A stretch of DNA of 64,000 nucleotides, taken from the NCBI GenBank assembly GCA_004009845.1, contig RMBW01000050.1:62001-126000 (forward strand), read 5' to 3'. Shown here piece by piece: positions 23,301 to 34,692 of the stretch. Numbering within the stretch: position 1 is the stretch's first letter; every line of letters begins with the position of its first letter. Position numbers and translations under genes: made by a program. The stretch is from Davidsoniella eucalypti (Eukaryota > Ascomycota > Sordariomycetes > Microascales > Ceratocystidaceae). The notes under the pieces were generated by a model. That model saw only the letters and a program-made list of their open reading frames with translations, was not told where the DNA came from and did no database searches.

Positions 23301-24707
23301 CTACCAGTCCCAATCATCGTCCTTCTTCTTCGCTGGCCCACTAGCACCGTTCTTGGTTGTGCCGCCGGTAGCCACCGTGCCGATGGAGCTAGCCTTGCGA
23401 TCATCGGCAATGTTTGAGAAGGAGTCCCAGAAATCCTTCTTGGAATCGTCGACGGGTGCTTGTCTATAACCACCACCAGGATGGCCAGACGAAGGACCGC
23501 CTTCGACGAAGCGGGTGAAGCCTTCTTGCGCTGACTTCGCACCGACGGTAGCTGAGCGAGCAACTTGCTCCGCTGCAGTCTGAGCAGCTGACTGTGCCTG
23601 CTTCCACTGTTCACTTTCGGCGATCTGGCGAGCTGTGGGTTGGATATAGCCATCGTTGACAGTTTTGGCCGTCTTGGTCACGGTCGAAGTGAACCAGCCA
23701 AAGCCCTTGCTCAAGGCCGCCACTGGGTCGTTTTGCACGTCGTTTATGGTGGGTAGACCATTGGCACCGGTGTTAGACCGTGTCGGAGCGGGGGTGTTAC
23801 CGAAGCCTGCGTACTTTCCGCCCTGATTGGGTGGGAGAGCTTCGGAGCGTGCAGCGTTAGCATCGCCCAGACGTGAAAAGTAAGCATCGTCGACGCGGGT
23901 TTTATTGCTAGTAGGCTGATCGCGAGATCCAGATAGCGGGGCACTAGCAGAAGTCGGCGAGGAGACACCGGCCTTCTTGGGCTTCTTTTCGATAGGAACG
24001 TATTCGCGGTCCTCGACAATAGCAGCTAGACGTTCCTTCCACTCCTCACCGACATCACCGCTATAACGTTCGGCGATGGTGGCCGAGTTCCAGGTTAGGC
24101 CGCGTGCTTTGGTATCGGCGTGAGAGGAGAAGAAGTCCTGCCAAGCTGCGTTTCCGCCGCGGCGCATGCGCTCTAGCTCGCCGGCCTTGAAGGCGTCCAT
24201 GCTGATGGAGCGCACAAAGGAGATGTGAACGCCGAGGCCGCGGTGTACGCCGGCGCATACAAGGCATATAAAGATGCCGAATTTCGGGGAGGCCCATTGC
24301 GGCGACGGCGCGTTGCAATCGCAGCAGATGCTGTTCTTGGGTTCGGTTTGCATTTTGGCGAGCTACGATCAAGTCGAGACGTTACGCGAGCGAGTGGTTA
24401 GCAGGTGTCTTTTTTGGTTGAGGCATTGTATTCCATGAGACAAGAGACATGTATAGTTTGGGATGGGAAGAGCTCGGCTGACGATCGGGCCCGACATGCC
24501 GTTTAGGTTGGCCTGTCTGGTCCCGAATGATGTGATTTGATCGAAGGGGAGGAGGGGGATCACATCCTAGACAGGCCAAACCAGGCGATCAAGCTGCGGT
24601 GTAAAGGACAAAAAAGAAAAGAAAAGGGACTTGGTGATTGGCAGTTTCGAAGCACTTACCTTGGACCGGGTCTCGGGATCAACCTCCCACATTGCTTTGG
24701 ATGCCAT
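23301..24707 (-). CDS. GCS1: ArfGAP (Gcs1-like ADP-ribosylation factor GTPase-activating protein)
   Basis: Exon 1 is 24660-24707 (16 codons, MASKAMWEVDPETRSK) and exon 2 is 23301-24362, joined by a 297-nt intron; 369 aa (yeast Gcs1 is 352). The tiny first exon is supported by the in-frame ATG, a GTAAGT donor and homology of WEVDPETRSKLAKMQ to the family start. The zinc finger is C29-x2-C32-x16-C49-x2-C52 followed by VHR with Arg57 as the arginine finger, then GLGVHISFVRSISMD. The C-terminal half has the amphipathic, Ser/Ala/Gly-rich composition of ArfGAP1 lipid-packing sensors (GFGWFTSTVTKTAKTVNDG) and ends DDDWDW. It stimulates GTP hydrolysis on Arf1 during COPI/Golgi vesicle traffic. Confidence 0.92.
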
Positions 24708-25638
24708 GATGCCTGGATTTTCGGGGTGTTTGTCTGGTTGTGATGAGCGTGTATGGCGGATCGGACGATAAGTAGTGTGATGCGATTAGAGCGCTTTCGT
24801 TTAGCTAGATAGGAAGATTGTTGAAATTGCCGAGGAGCACAGATAAATAAAAAATATGCTTCATGAATAAAAAGAATGCAGGCAAGATTCCAGTGCGACA
24901 AAAAAGAACTCGTAATAGACTTAGAAACAAATCGCGGAATAAGCTTTTACCACAGCGCTCGTTTCAAGATTCCGTTGTTCAAGGGGAAAGAAAAAAAGTA
25001 GAGAGAGACCAACGTCGAAATCATGGTCGGCGCTTCACTAAGTAACAATGTAAACGAAGGCCAAGTACGACGCTAATTGACTTACTATAGATACTTCGCC
25101 ATTTTGAGACTACTTGCCGGGCCAGCTCAGCCCGCCTGTGCCTCCGCTAAAATGCCAGCACTACTACAGAACGATAACAGTTGCTTAGTCACCCGATTGG
25201 TGAATTCCTTTTTTTTTTTTTTTTTTTTTTTTTTGCATGTGCAATATGATATAAAATGTATGGCTACATCGCAAAGCGACAGCAAACAATATTACGATAC
25301 TGACAGTCTCGATTCGGGCAATCATCAAGTATAGGCAAGGAGGTCTTTTTTTTATAAGAAATCTTTTTTTATAAATATATTTATGACGTTATATTTAGAT
25401 TGAGATTTATACTGCAACAAGAGACAATGATTGCTCTTTTCAAATCTCAGAAGGGGCACATTTCGTTTTCAGAAAAGGAACCTCCAATCACACGAAACTT
25501 CGATATGACAGCTAATAAAAGATAACAAGTGGACTGTGACGCGACAACAAAGAACACAAAAAGATACACAACAACGCAATAGACGCCCATTACCAACTCT
25601 AGCTAAACAGCACATATTTTCACCACGACATCAGGTGT
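24708..25638. other. Spacer between ArfGAP promoter and CPA1 3' end
   Basis: Promoter of the ArfGAP gene on the left and 3' flank of CPA1 on the right. It contains a 26-base T homopolymer at 25209-25234. No coding sequence supported. Confidence 0.5.
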
Positions 25639-27066
25639 CTAAGCAGTGGCAGCGAGGGGCTGGGGCTCAACTCCAACACGCTCACGGCTCAGAATGTCAA
25701 GCATCAGCTGGGTAGGACGGTTGTCCTTGTAGATCTTCTGGCCGTCCTTGAACATCTGAACGTTCTGGATGTACTTGTCGAACAGGTAAGACGAGTCCAT
25801 GGGGCCACCCTTAGCTTCGGGGTGGAACTGGGTTGAGAAGATGGGACGGGTCTTGTGCATCATACCCTCGTTAGAGCCGTCGTTCAGGTTGACGAAGTAC
25901 TCGCGGAAATCGGAGGGAAGAGTGCTGGTATCGACAGCATAACCATGGTTCTGAGAGGTGATGTGGCACTGGCCAGTAGTGAGATCCAGAGCGGGAATGT
26001 TGTGAGCACGGTTACCGTACTTGAGCTTAATAGTCTTCGCACCGCAAGCCAGAGCCAGCAGTTGGTGGCCCAGGCAGATACCCATGATGGGCACAGGCGA
26101 CGAGTCCATTAGGCTAGCCAGATTGAAGATGGTCTCCTGGCAGTGAGTAGGATCACCGGGGCCGTTGGAGATGAAGACACCGTCAAAGTTGTTGGCAACC
26201 TTGTGAATGGGGTAGTTGTAGGGGAAGACAGTAACTGAAGCACCACGGCTGACCAGACTGCGGAGGATGTTCTCCTTGACACCGCAGTCAATCAGGGCAA
26301 CATGCAGACGGGCACCGGGAGACTCGACAACGAAGGGAGCCTTGGTGCTGACACGCTTGACCAGGTTGATCTGGCCAGGGTCAATGAAGCTCTCGTCCTC
26401 ATCGGCATCATACTCCTCACCGATGGAGATACGGGCCAGAGACGAACCCTGCTCACGAAGGTAGGTGACAATGGCACGAGTATCAACACCAGAGATGGCG
26501 GGGACACCCTCGTTAGCACACCACTCGCTCAAGCTCTGAACGGCAGTCCAGTGGCTGTACTGCTCAGCAACATCGGCAACGACAACGCCAGCACACTGGA
26601 TGTGGGGAGACTCGAAGTACTTGAGCAGGTTGAACTTATCACGCTCGTTGGAGGGCACGCCGTAGTTGCCGATGAGAGGCTGAGTGAATACGATAATCTG
26701 ACCACGGTACGAGGGATCGGTCATGGACTCGGGGTAGCCAACCAGAGAGGTTGTGAAAACAGCCTCACCCGATATGTTGGAGTTGGCGCCAAAAGCCTTG
26801 CCGTGGAATACAGGGCCATTCTACAGTAAATACACTGTTAGCATGTGACTAAGTTGGAGTCGAAGATGGGCGGAAGCTGTGTTTTGGCTTACCTTGATGG
26901 TCAGAGTAGCGTCCAGACTCTTAGCAGGCTCGGTAGGCCGAAGAGAACGAGCGGGCATGGCACGACCTGCACTGCCAGCCTTGGTGGAAGAGAAACGGAC
27001 AGCGGCGTTGAGGGAGCGAGCTCCGTTCAGCGCGACGCCGGAAGTAAAGCGCTTAAAGGCGAACAT
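25639..27066 (-). CDS. CPA1: Carbamoyl-phosphate synthase, arginine-specific, small subunit
   Basis: Exon 1 is 26893-27066, exon 2 is 25639-26820 (451 aa; Neurospora ARG2 is 453). Residues 1-45 (MFAFKRFTSGVALNGARSL..., Arg/Ser/Ala-rich, few acids) look like a mitochondrial presequence. The CPSase small-subunit domain follows (NGPVFHGKAFG...GYPESMTDPSYRGQI), then the class I glutamine amidotransferase: SNGPGDP, nucleophile Cys307 in MGICLGHQLLAL, and QFHPEAKGGP with the catalytic His and Glu. It hydrolyses glutamine and feeds ammonia to the large subunit to make carbamoyl phosphate for arginine synthesis. The leader carries the arginine attenuator uORF at 27163-27408, so translation should fall when arginine is high. 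The ATG context (GAA before ATG) has a purine at -3. Confidence 0.95.
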
Positions 27067-27162
27067 TTCGTTGGTAGGGAGCGGTAGTTTTTTTTAATGT
27101 AACGATAAAAGGGTATAACAGAAAATAGTAAGAAGAGAAGATATCTAGGAGCTGGTGAGCTG

Positions 27163-27408
27163 TTAAGCGTTAAGAGCTCTCCACAGATGATCTAAGAAAA
27201 GCGCCGATGTTAGCATTGGTGTTCCCTATTGCACGGCGGCATAGGTAAGACAGCGGCGACTAGCAGCCATAATGGATTGTAGTAAAAGGAGGGGAATGAC
27301 TGTGTTTGTTGTCCAGCTATCACAGCAAAGGGAGGGACGGCACAAATGAATCGAGAGAAACATACCCGAAAGATAGTCCTGAGAGGTGAAGACTGAGCAG
27401 CGCTTCAT
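27163..27408 (-). CDS. Arginine attenuator peptide (AAP) uORF in the CPA1 leader, spliced
   Basis: A 23-codon upstream ORF in two exons, 27366-27408 and 27192-removed-intron then 27163-27191. Exon 1 encodes MKRCSVFTSQDYLS plus one base; donor GTATGT; acceptor CTTAG at 27192-27193; exon 2 encodes DHLWRALNA and stop. The joined peptide matches the fungal AAP core (SVFTSQDYLSDHLWRALNA in Neurospora arg-2), including the Asp after Gln known to be essential. In the family the nascent peptide stalls ribosomes at the uORF stop in response to arginine, blocking scanning to the main start 96 bases downstream and exposing the mRNA to decay. The uORF ATG has pyrimidines at -3 to -1, a weak context that allows leaky scanning. 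The intron is 174 nt. Confidence 0.93.
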
Positions 27409-29918
27409 GAAGCGCAGATTGGGCTGGAAACAAATATAGATAAGCAAAATTTTGATCACGTCGATAACGAAGGCGGGGAGTGTCTCATAGAAAGGCGATT
27501 GACGATGTCGTATGCAGTGGGATGAAAAAAAAAAACCGGAAGAGGAAAAGTCGAGTGCACGAGCGGGAAAAAAAAAGTATTTGTGTGAAGTTGGAGGGGC
27601 GAAGGGAAAGCAAGAGAAGGGAAAACAAAGAAGAAAAAAATTAGAGGGAGTCAACAGAAATAAACAGTCAGACTTGGTAATTACTAGACAACCGGCGCAC
27701 AGAGGCGGCAAAAAAAATATAAAAAGAAGCGATATAACACCAACTAAAACCATCACTAACAGCCAACACAGCAGGACGACTGACTACACTACTACAAATT
27801 CAACGACAACAATCCGATGTAAATTAAAAGGCGCGGTGCTGATTGGTTGCGGCCACTAACTTGTCGCTCTAGAGGCGTCCTACCTACCTTAAATTGCCTT
27901 GCTCATAGACCATCCACAAGCATCGCTCCTTCCGTGTCAGTCAGCCAACTAAAGACCAACTAAAGAAAAAAGAGACGGGAGAAAAAGCCGCTGCCGAATT
28001 ATGTAGTGTGTAAATGCAAGTAATAATTTGCATAGAAGCCATTTAGTCAAGTTCAGAAGCCAGGCCTTGTGTGACTAATTCGGTGCAGTCATCGCCATGA
28101 TTCAGGACGAGGTTGAACAAGTTGGCAACGATTCGTTCCTAAACAAGGCGCTTTCCTATACTATATTCAGCAAGTGAAGAAGTAAGATGTCATAAGCATA
28201 TCATAGACGAACAGCCTGATTCTCCTCTTCAACTAAGAACTATACATATAAATTGAAGAGTAAGTGTGCTTTTCAGGGCGTTATACTTGAAATATACTAT
28301 TGACATTCTACATGTCAAGCTTGTTCAAGTGTTTGACATTTTCTACAGCCAAGGCGTATATCGAATTCCAGTCATAATATAGACTTGAATTTATAGACAA
28401 GGTATAACTAATCAAGAAAAAAAAAGATGGCCCGGATATGCCCCAGCAAAGATAACAGCGGCGATTATCCTCCGCCCCCTTTACACTTTGTTTTTTGGGA
28501 GATTTTTTTCTTTTTCTGATATCTCCGTTACAAGTACAATATCTTCTAGAAAACATTTGAAGAAAATCTAAATGCAGCATGTGAATGAAGCATGATGTAT
28601 ACATGTATGTGATTCTACTCCAGATCTTATTGACAGATTTCACTGTTTCGTTATCTCCACATAACCACATACATTCGAGTATGTATGTACTGCACCGGAA
28701 TATACTAGACGATGCGCTAGACAGTCTAAATCTAAATTCCATTAACACTTTGGTGGTTTCTTTACGGTGGCAACTATGCGGCTTATTAGAGTACTGCTCT
28801 TAGTTCACATAGTAATGTTCTCCTCGTTTATTTAATTCCCTGAACTTGGTTCATCACCTCACGATGAAGTCTAACATAATGTATAATGTATATACCCGAC
28901 CCTCCACTACTATTTTCCAGTACAATACATCGCACCCTCAAAGTGTCACTTTATTTTGCATTGCTATATCACGGCTTACATCTCGTTATATAAACTCTCA
29001 AGAAATTCGCCCTACTTTTAAATATCTCTTCACTTGCCATAGTACGGCTTACATTGACTACCCCATTTTGGATATCTCCACGATTTGCTCTGCCATCTAC
29101 AAGTTAACGAATCACAAGCTCTTGTTCCCGTGTACGAATATTTAGTAGCACGTGACCCCTCTAAAGACAGCCTAGCTATCACCTTCACAGTTTCAACGAC
29201 CAGCGTTAGCTTTATATATATGCCACCAACCAAGCTTTCTTATATCTAAATGCTCTCATATGAGCTTGAACTCTTGGTAGCCTAGCCCATCCATCCTCTC
29301 ATGATTTTGACCTCCTATCAGCAAACAACAAGAAGGTTTCCCATGTCTCCTCCGATGACCGGACTTCTGATATTGTATATACTACTAATCAAAAGCTGTT
29401 ACTCCCTCCAAAGAGCACGGAGCTCTAACTCCGTTCATCTGCATGCCGTCATATTGCGACGCGTATTTTTTGTATTGCCAAACATAATCAAAAGGGTCTA
29501 TACAGAATGGATCCGCAACTCTTTGCTTCGTTTTTACTTGTTATTCGTCGTGCTTCACTCTGAACTTTTAGAATGGTCTAGAACAACATCGATGACATCT
29601 TCGATATTTGCTTTAAAAACAGTCCCTGGCGTAATATAACGAACAAGCTCTCTTTCTGGCGTGGAGACTTGAGCATGCAATTCACCTTCAGTCTATATTC
29701 TGTCTTAGTGACTTTCGACATCGTTTTATGTTGCGGGTATATGTGTTATATAAGGCACCACTACCTCATATGTCAATAATGTCAACTACACTTAAAGTAC
29801 TCATTGAAACACGCATGGCAGAGACAAGGTGTGTTACTTGTATAGATATTATACACTAGGACATCATAGATACTTGACTATAATACTATGACGGGCGTTT
29901 TACTTGTCGTTTGCTGTG
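27409..29918. other. CPA1 promoter and gene-poor spacer
   Basis: 27409 to about 27900 is the 5' leader and promoter of CPA1 (A-rich on the plus strand, pyrimidine-rich on the coding strand). The rest, to the 3' end of the ETF-beta gene, has no supportable ORF. A 147-codon open frame around 28308-28748 (-) has no recognisable motif. Confidence 0.45.
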
Positions 29919-30972
29919 TTAGATAGCACCGAGCTCCTTGAGCTTGCTAACTAGGCCGTCGACGTTCTCGACCTTGCCACCACCTTGTCTCGGAGCAGGT
30001 TCTAAACCCCGAAAAAAACAATATTAGCATGTGATACCAGCGGTAACAACACATCGAGGAAAAACAAAGCTCAACTTACCCTCAACCTGTAACACCTTGA
30101 GGCGCTTCTCGTTAGTGATGCCGTAATCTGCCAATGTCTTCTTCTCCAAAGGCTTCTTCTTAGCCTTCATGATGTTGGGCAAATTAGCATAACGCGGGTC
30201 ATTGAGACGCAGATCTGTTGTGATGATCATCGGCAGCTTCGACTTGATAGTCTCAACACCACCATCCACCTCACAAGTGACACTAACAGTATCATCCGGT
30301 CCAAACTCGACCTTGCTCGCCTGTGTAGCCTGACCCCAGCCCAGCAAGCCCGCTAGCATCTGGCCAGTCTGGTTAGCATCGTCATCGATACTCTGCTTTC
30401 CCAGAAGGACCAAGTTGCTGTTGTGCTGCTCGGTGGCCGCCTTGAGCAACTTGGCTACGCTGAGGGGCTCTAAATAGTCACCCTCCTTGACATCCACGTG
30501 GATTGCACGGTCAGCTCCCATTGCCATGGCTGTACGTAAAACCTCCTGCGCCTTGGTAGGCCCGGCTGAAATTACGGTGATATCCTCCACGCCACCGGGC
30601 GCGCGCTTCTTCTCGCGGATACGCACGGCTTCTTCGACCGAAAGCTCGTCAAATGGGTTCATCGAGTGTTTAACGCCGGTGGTTTCCACGGCGGTGCGTG
30701 CCTTGTTAACGCGGGGCTTGACCTATTACAATCATAAAAGACCACATTGTGGCCCCTCGGTGGTTAGTCTCTTGAACAATATAGCACTTAAAGTTGCGAA
30801 ACAAACAAGCAGGGTCGTCCGACGCAGAAAACTTCCGGCTTCCGAGCAGGGTATCGGGATAAAAAAGGCGCCAGTAGATGTGCCGCTTAAAGAAAGATAG
30901 GAAGGGCTCTTTTTGGCTTACAGCATAGTCAATAACCCGCTTGATGGGAACCAGAATGCGCAATGAAGACAT
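29919..30972 (-). CDS. Electron transfer flavoprotein beta subunit
   Basis: Three exons: 30922-30972, 30080-30722 and 29919-30001 (258 aa; yeast Cir1 is 261). Exon 1 encodes MSSLRILVPIKRVIDYA; exon 2 continues VKPRVNKART...MNPFDELSVEEAVRIRE; exon 3 encodes EPAPRQGGGKVENVDGLVSK...LKELGAI. Seen motifs: VLLGKQSIDDDANQTGQMLAGLLGW, the ETF-beta signature region (split here: VLLGKQSIDDDA, NQTGQMLAG), and TTDLRLNDPRYANLPNIMKAKKK, also signature. With ETF-alpha it accepts electrons from mitochondrial acyl-CoA and amino-acid dehydrogenases and passes them to ETF-ubiquinone oxidoreductase. The mild basic N-terminus (LRILVPIKR) is typical of ETF-beta, which lacks a long cleaved presequence. Confidence 0.94.
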
Positions 30973-31631
30973 GATAGCAAAACTCTAGGAGGGAGTGGAT
31001 ATCATAAGGGAAACAAAAGGATATAATAAACAAGGCTGAAGAATAAGGCTGAGCGCAATTTTATGAAGCTCGGAATTGAAGCTTTAGGAAGCTGCCGTGG
31101 GCTTGCGGTTGTCACCAAGGATTTTGGTGAAAATCAACTGGCTCCAGTCGGAGCTTGCTTGTGTCGTCATGGAGAAAAAAGCGACATCGCTTCCGCTTCA
31201 GGCTATTGCCGGCTTCCTTCAACCTCGGCCACACATCGGCCATTAATATGGGCACACATTTCTACCACCAAAACACACAAGGCATACCGCTGATATCAGC
31301 CAAAGAGAATTCAAAATATGACCTCGGATAATTGCGATAGTTCTATATAATCATTTGTACTATTCTGTCTATTACGTACATCTCTCTGGTAGTTATTTAA
31401 TATATATATTTTTTACTGTTGGTAATAGCGTCCATGTAATGCTCCGAATCCAGGCCCGACTCCAACTAAGTAATTCCGACATTCTAACCCTAGACATACG
31501 AAATCCGACTCCAACTCCAAAGTAGATATATAGTATAGGATACTGAATTCTTATCAATCGATAGACTATTTACATTCTTGATATGACGCCCCATCCTCTT
31601 CATATCTCCACCGCAATAGTGAGCACTATGT
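30973..31631. other. ETF-beta promoter region
   Basis: Upstream region of the leftward ETF-beta gene and 3' flank of the acinus-like gene. It contains two CCGACTCCAACT-like repeats near 31457 and 31507. No ORF supported. Confidence 0.45.
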
Positions 31632-33056
31632 CTAATAAGAGGGCCGGTACGAATCAGCCATGTCGGTGCGCCTCCGATCCCAAAGACGATCTCCCCCGTC
31701 ATTACCAACCCCACCATATCTGCTTGACCTTGGGGGAGCAAATCTATCATACTTGAGGTTCTTCTCGCGCGCCATCCTTTCCATCCGTTCGCGCTTCTCG
31801 CGGACTTTGCGACCTCCGCGTTGTCTTCGTCGCATGGGCTTAGCATCGGGTGCGGCAGCCTTTTCATATCTTCTATCAGCATGATCTTTATCGCGGGCGT
31901 GGTCAGAGCCCACACGGAAAGATTGCGATTCTTTTTCCCGGCGTGGAGGGCGAATGCCTGAAAACACTTCACGACCGCGATCAACAAATTGATTGCAGTG
32001 TGCAAACGAAAAACGATTCAAGCTAGAATCAAGAGGTCTATCATGGCTCCGGCTCGTGTCATCTTGGCGGTAGTATGACCGCATATCTTTCAGACGATCT
32101 TCGACGTACTTGGGTGCTACTAGCTCAAAAGTGATGGGTGGACTAGCCCTTGTAGTCAACACTTCGCCAGTCAATGGCGTCCATACCATGTTGTGTCCTT
32201 GGCGGCTAACGGAGCCGGAGCCGGTCCTTTCAGCTAATTCTTGCGCTTCACGGTCTGCACGAGGCCCACGTGGAGCGTCAGTGAAGTCTCCATGTTGTAG
32301 TTGTAACTGTGACTTGGGACCAGTAGGGATGGCAAGCTCCTTCGGGCCAGTTGGTGCGTTGGGGGGTGGTTGATCAACAGCGGGCACTAGGTTAGCATTC
32401 ATAACGCCAGACTCATCTAGTGCATAGCTGATCTCCCATTGACTTCCCTTGGAAGTTGATAGCTCTTCTGTTTGAACCCATTCTTGAACTTTCTCGAATG
32501 GAACAAAATCAACCCAGAGGGGTTTCCGTAGGCGCTCTTCAGGCCAAATGCTTCCGTGTAGAGCCTCTCGTGCATTTTCAGCTGCCGATATGCTGTTAAA
32601 TATGGCAAATGCATGAGATCTCGTACGATCAACATAGAAGTCCAAGATTTCGACTATCTCGCTATCCTCGGAGGCACATGCGAGACGCCATAAATGGGAC
32701 TTGAGGGCCTCGACTGGGATAGGACGAACAAGATTCCGAATGTAGATTGCTTGGGTTGGCGTATGTAGAGCAACACTCAGTTTGGCGCCCGTCAAGAGCT
32801 TTTTGGAATTTTCGTCCTGGGCCTCACTGTCGGTGTCCTTGAGGCGTTTTTGAGACGACGGGGCAGTGTCTGGAGATATGCTGCGTTTCCGTTTTTGTTC
32901 ATTGGAGGGATACAGCGGCCTCAGATCATCTCGGGTCATCTCAGTATCTGACGGCTCTTTTATGTCGATAGCACATGATGTATCTACACGTATATGGTGT
33001 GGGTGTGAACCGGAAGAGACTACATCAGTGACACTCGGAACAGCAATATCAGCCAT
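31632..33056 (-). CDS. Acinus-like RRM protein
   Basis: Intronless, 474 aa from the ATG at 33054-33056, the first ATG of the frame (upstream codons are TTG-started). Residues 1-95 are acidic/Ser-rich with a basic patch EQKRKRSISP. One RRM spans about 103-185: IYIRNLVRPIPVEALKSHL (RNP2 104-110), RSHAFAIFNS (RNP1 146-153) and ALHGSIWP...KPLWVDFVP. The NLVRP start and the LHG..WP end are those of the acinus RRM. The C-terminus is Arg/Lys-rich (RRRQRGGRKVREKRERMERM) and ends RPSY. Acinus in animals belongs to the ASAP/exon-junction-linked complex and RNA processing; the fungal role is inferred. A SAP domain, present in animal acinus, is not visible here. Confidence 0.78.
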   Translation of the reverse strand: MADIAVPSVTDVVSSGSHPHHIRVDTSCAIDIKEPSDTEMTRDDLRPLYPSNEQKRKRSISPDTAPSSQKRLKDTDSEAQDENSKKLLTGAKLSVALHTPTQAIYIRNLVRPIPVEALKSHLWRLACASEDSEIVEILDFYVDRTRSHAFAIFNSISAAENAREALHGSIWPEERLRKPLWVDFVPFEKVQEWVQTEELSTSKGSQWEISYALDESGVMNANLVPAVDQPPPNAPTGPKELAIPTGPKSQLQLQHGDFTDAPRGPRADREAQELAERTGSGSVSRQGHNMVWTPLTGEVLTTRASPPITFELVAPKYVEDRLKDMRSYYRQDDTSRSHDRPLDSSLNRFSFAHCNQFVDRGREVFSGIRPPRREKESQSFRVGSDHARDKDHADRRYEKAAAPDAKPMRRRQRGGRKVREKRERMERMAREKNLKYDRFAPPRSSRYGGVGNDGGDRLWDRRRTDMADSYRPSY

Positions 33057-34692
33057 GGCCACAAGTGTACCAGTACAGCTATTAGAGGCAAGATATCGAT
33101 GATTTATCAAAAATGACTCTCCAAAGTAATGAAGAGATGCAATGAATATCCCAGAATATGAGAAATTGACGGCGATGGTACCAACAGTCTAGGTTGTTCA
33201 ACTTAACGAAGTTTAACAACTAAAGCACAAGCCAAACCAAAATGGGAATAAAATGGCCGAAAGAAATGGGTGGCTTAATTTCACACAGTAGTCTAGTTAG
33301 CCACAAGCACCGACTAGAAGAAGATCTGTAGACGAGAGTAACAAGCCAGAATGATGAGAGGCTGTTCACAGTAGAAATAAATCTCTGCCTAAATGCAGAC
33401 GCTGGGTGAAGTAGAAGGTAAGAAGTGGATAAGAGGCTTGTTTTCAAAACAAAAGGCAAGATTATGAGGCCAACACAGTATTTAAAGGGTCTTCAAAAGC
33501 CAAAAGTAATGGTGAACTGACAGGACAGCGTCTAGAAAGGGGCAACAAAAAAGAAAATTTGAAAAGACAGGGCCGAGCTTTCTTTAGGCAGGGTTTGAAG
33601 AGCCAGAAAAAGTACAAATTTCGATGTGATTTTTCAACTTAGGAGAGAAAATAACAACAGCATGTGTTGATCCAGCTTTTACTTTGTTTTTTTTCTCTAC
33701 TTGTTTATGACGTTTGTTTTCTTTCTTCGGTACTTAGCAAATGGAAGTTACTCGGATTTTCAACACGCGAAACATGCCTTGTTCTAGAAAGAACTGCTCA
33801 CAAACCTAAGCTAACCAGCCATAGCCTGACCAACACAGCAGCTACTCTGTTCATCAAACGCCAGCACTGCAAGCCTACAAATTGCAACACTGCATTGCTT
33901 CCTTCCTACTTTTTTTTTTCTTACCACACAAACAAAGAAAGAGGCTGAAAATTGGGATAAAAGAAAAAAAGCAGCCCAGCCAATCACAGCTCAACGCTCA
34001 CAATTAAGCTGTTTTGGGAAGGAGCGCACCTAACCCTTGTCGTTTGGCGACCTACATAGATGTCATTTTCTTTGACAACTAGCCTATCATTGACTTGATC
34101 ATTGGCTTAAGATCAGAGAACAGACTTCTTTATGTAAACTTACAAACTACCGTCTAGGAGCTATGACTTGTATTGACAGATATGTCTTTCTTTATTCTAT
34201 TTACGGGTTGTAAATCCAAGACACGGCTATAGCCAGCTGACACCATAGCAGATAAAGGATATGAGATTGGCAGATTGTCTGGAATATATACGTTCATGAA
34301 TAGCACATATATGTGGTTTTCTTTGAAAAAGCATTTTCTTTGTTCAAGTATGAGGCCACTATATGGGTGGCACGATATGATCACTACCATTACTATAGAA
34401 ACTATAGGAGAAGGCACAAGGTCTTCTACTAAAATCTTCCTCTTTCACATAGTTTTTATTGTGTGGACGATCTGAAAGAAACAGCCAAAACTTTGTTCTC
34501 GATCTTAAATACTCTGCATCGTCTCTTACTTTAGTGATCAGAGATTCTTTCTTCATCTTTACATTAAAGCCCATCTTTATTTTTGTTTGTTTGTTTGCTT
34601 GCTTGTCTGTTTATAGAGTGTTCGAGACATCTCTTCAAGTAAGTAGACATCACTTATACAATATCTATCTAGTTTAATTCTAGCTGCCCTTC
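33057..34692. other. Divergent promoter region
   Basis: 1.6 kb between the divergent acinus-like (-) and unrecognised (+) genes. AT-rich, no coding sequence supported. It holds both promoters. TTTG-repeats (TTTGTTTGTTTGCTTGCTTG) lie in the leader just before the plus-strand gene. Confidence 0.5.

Noticed and set aside
26302..26829. Long plus-strand open frame opposite CPA1
   Set aside because: It is antisense to the conserved CPA1 exon and arises from its codon bias; no motif and no independent start context.
28308..28748. 146-codon minus-strand open frame
   Set aside because: No motif, AT-driven composition and no splice-linked neighbours; probably chance.
31485..31496. Telomere-like TAACCCTA
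   Set aside because: A single short match in an internal spacer; there is no array, so it is no telomere.
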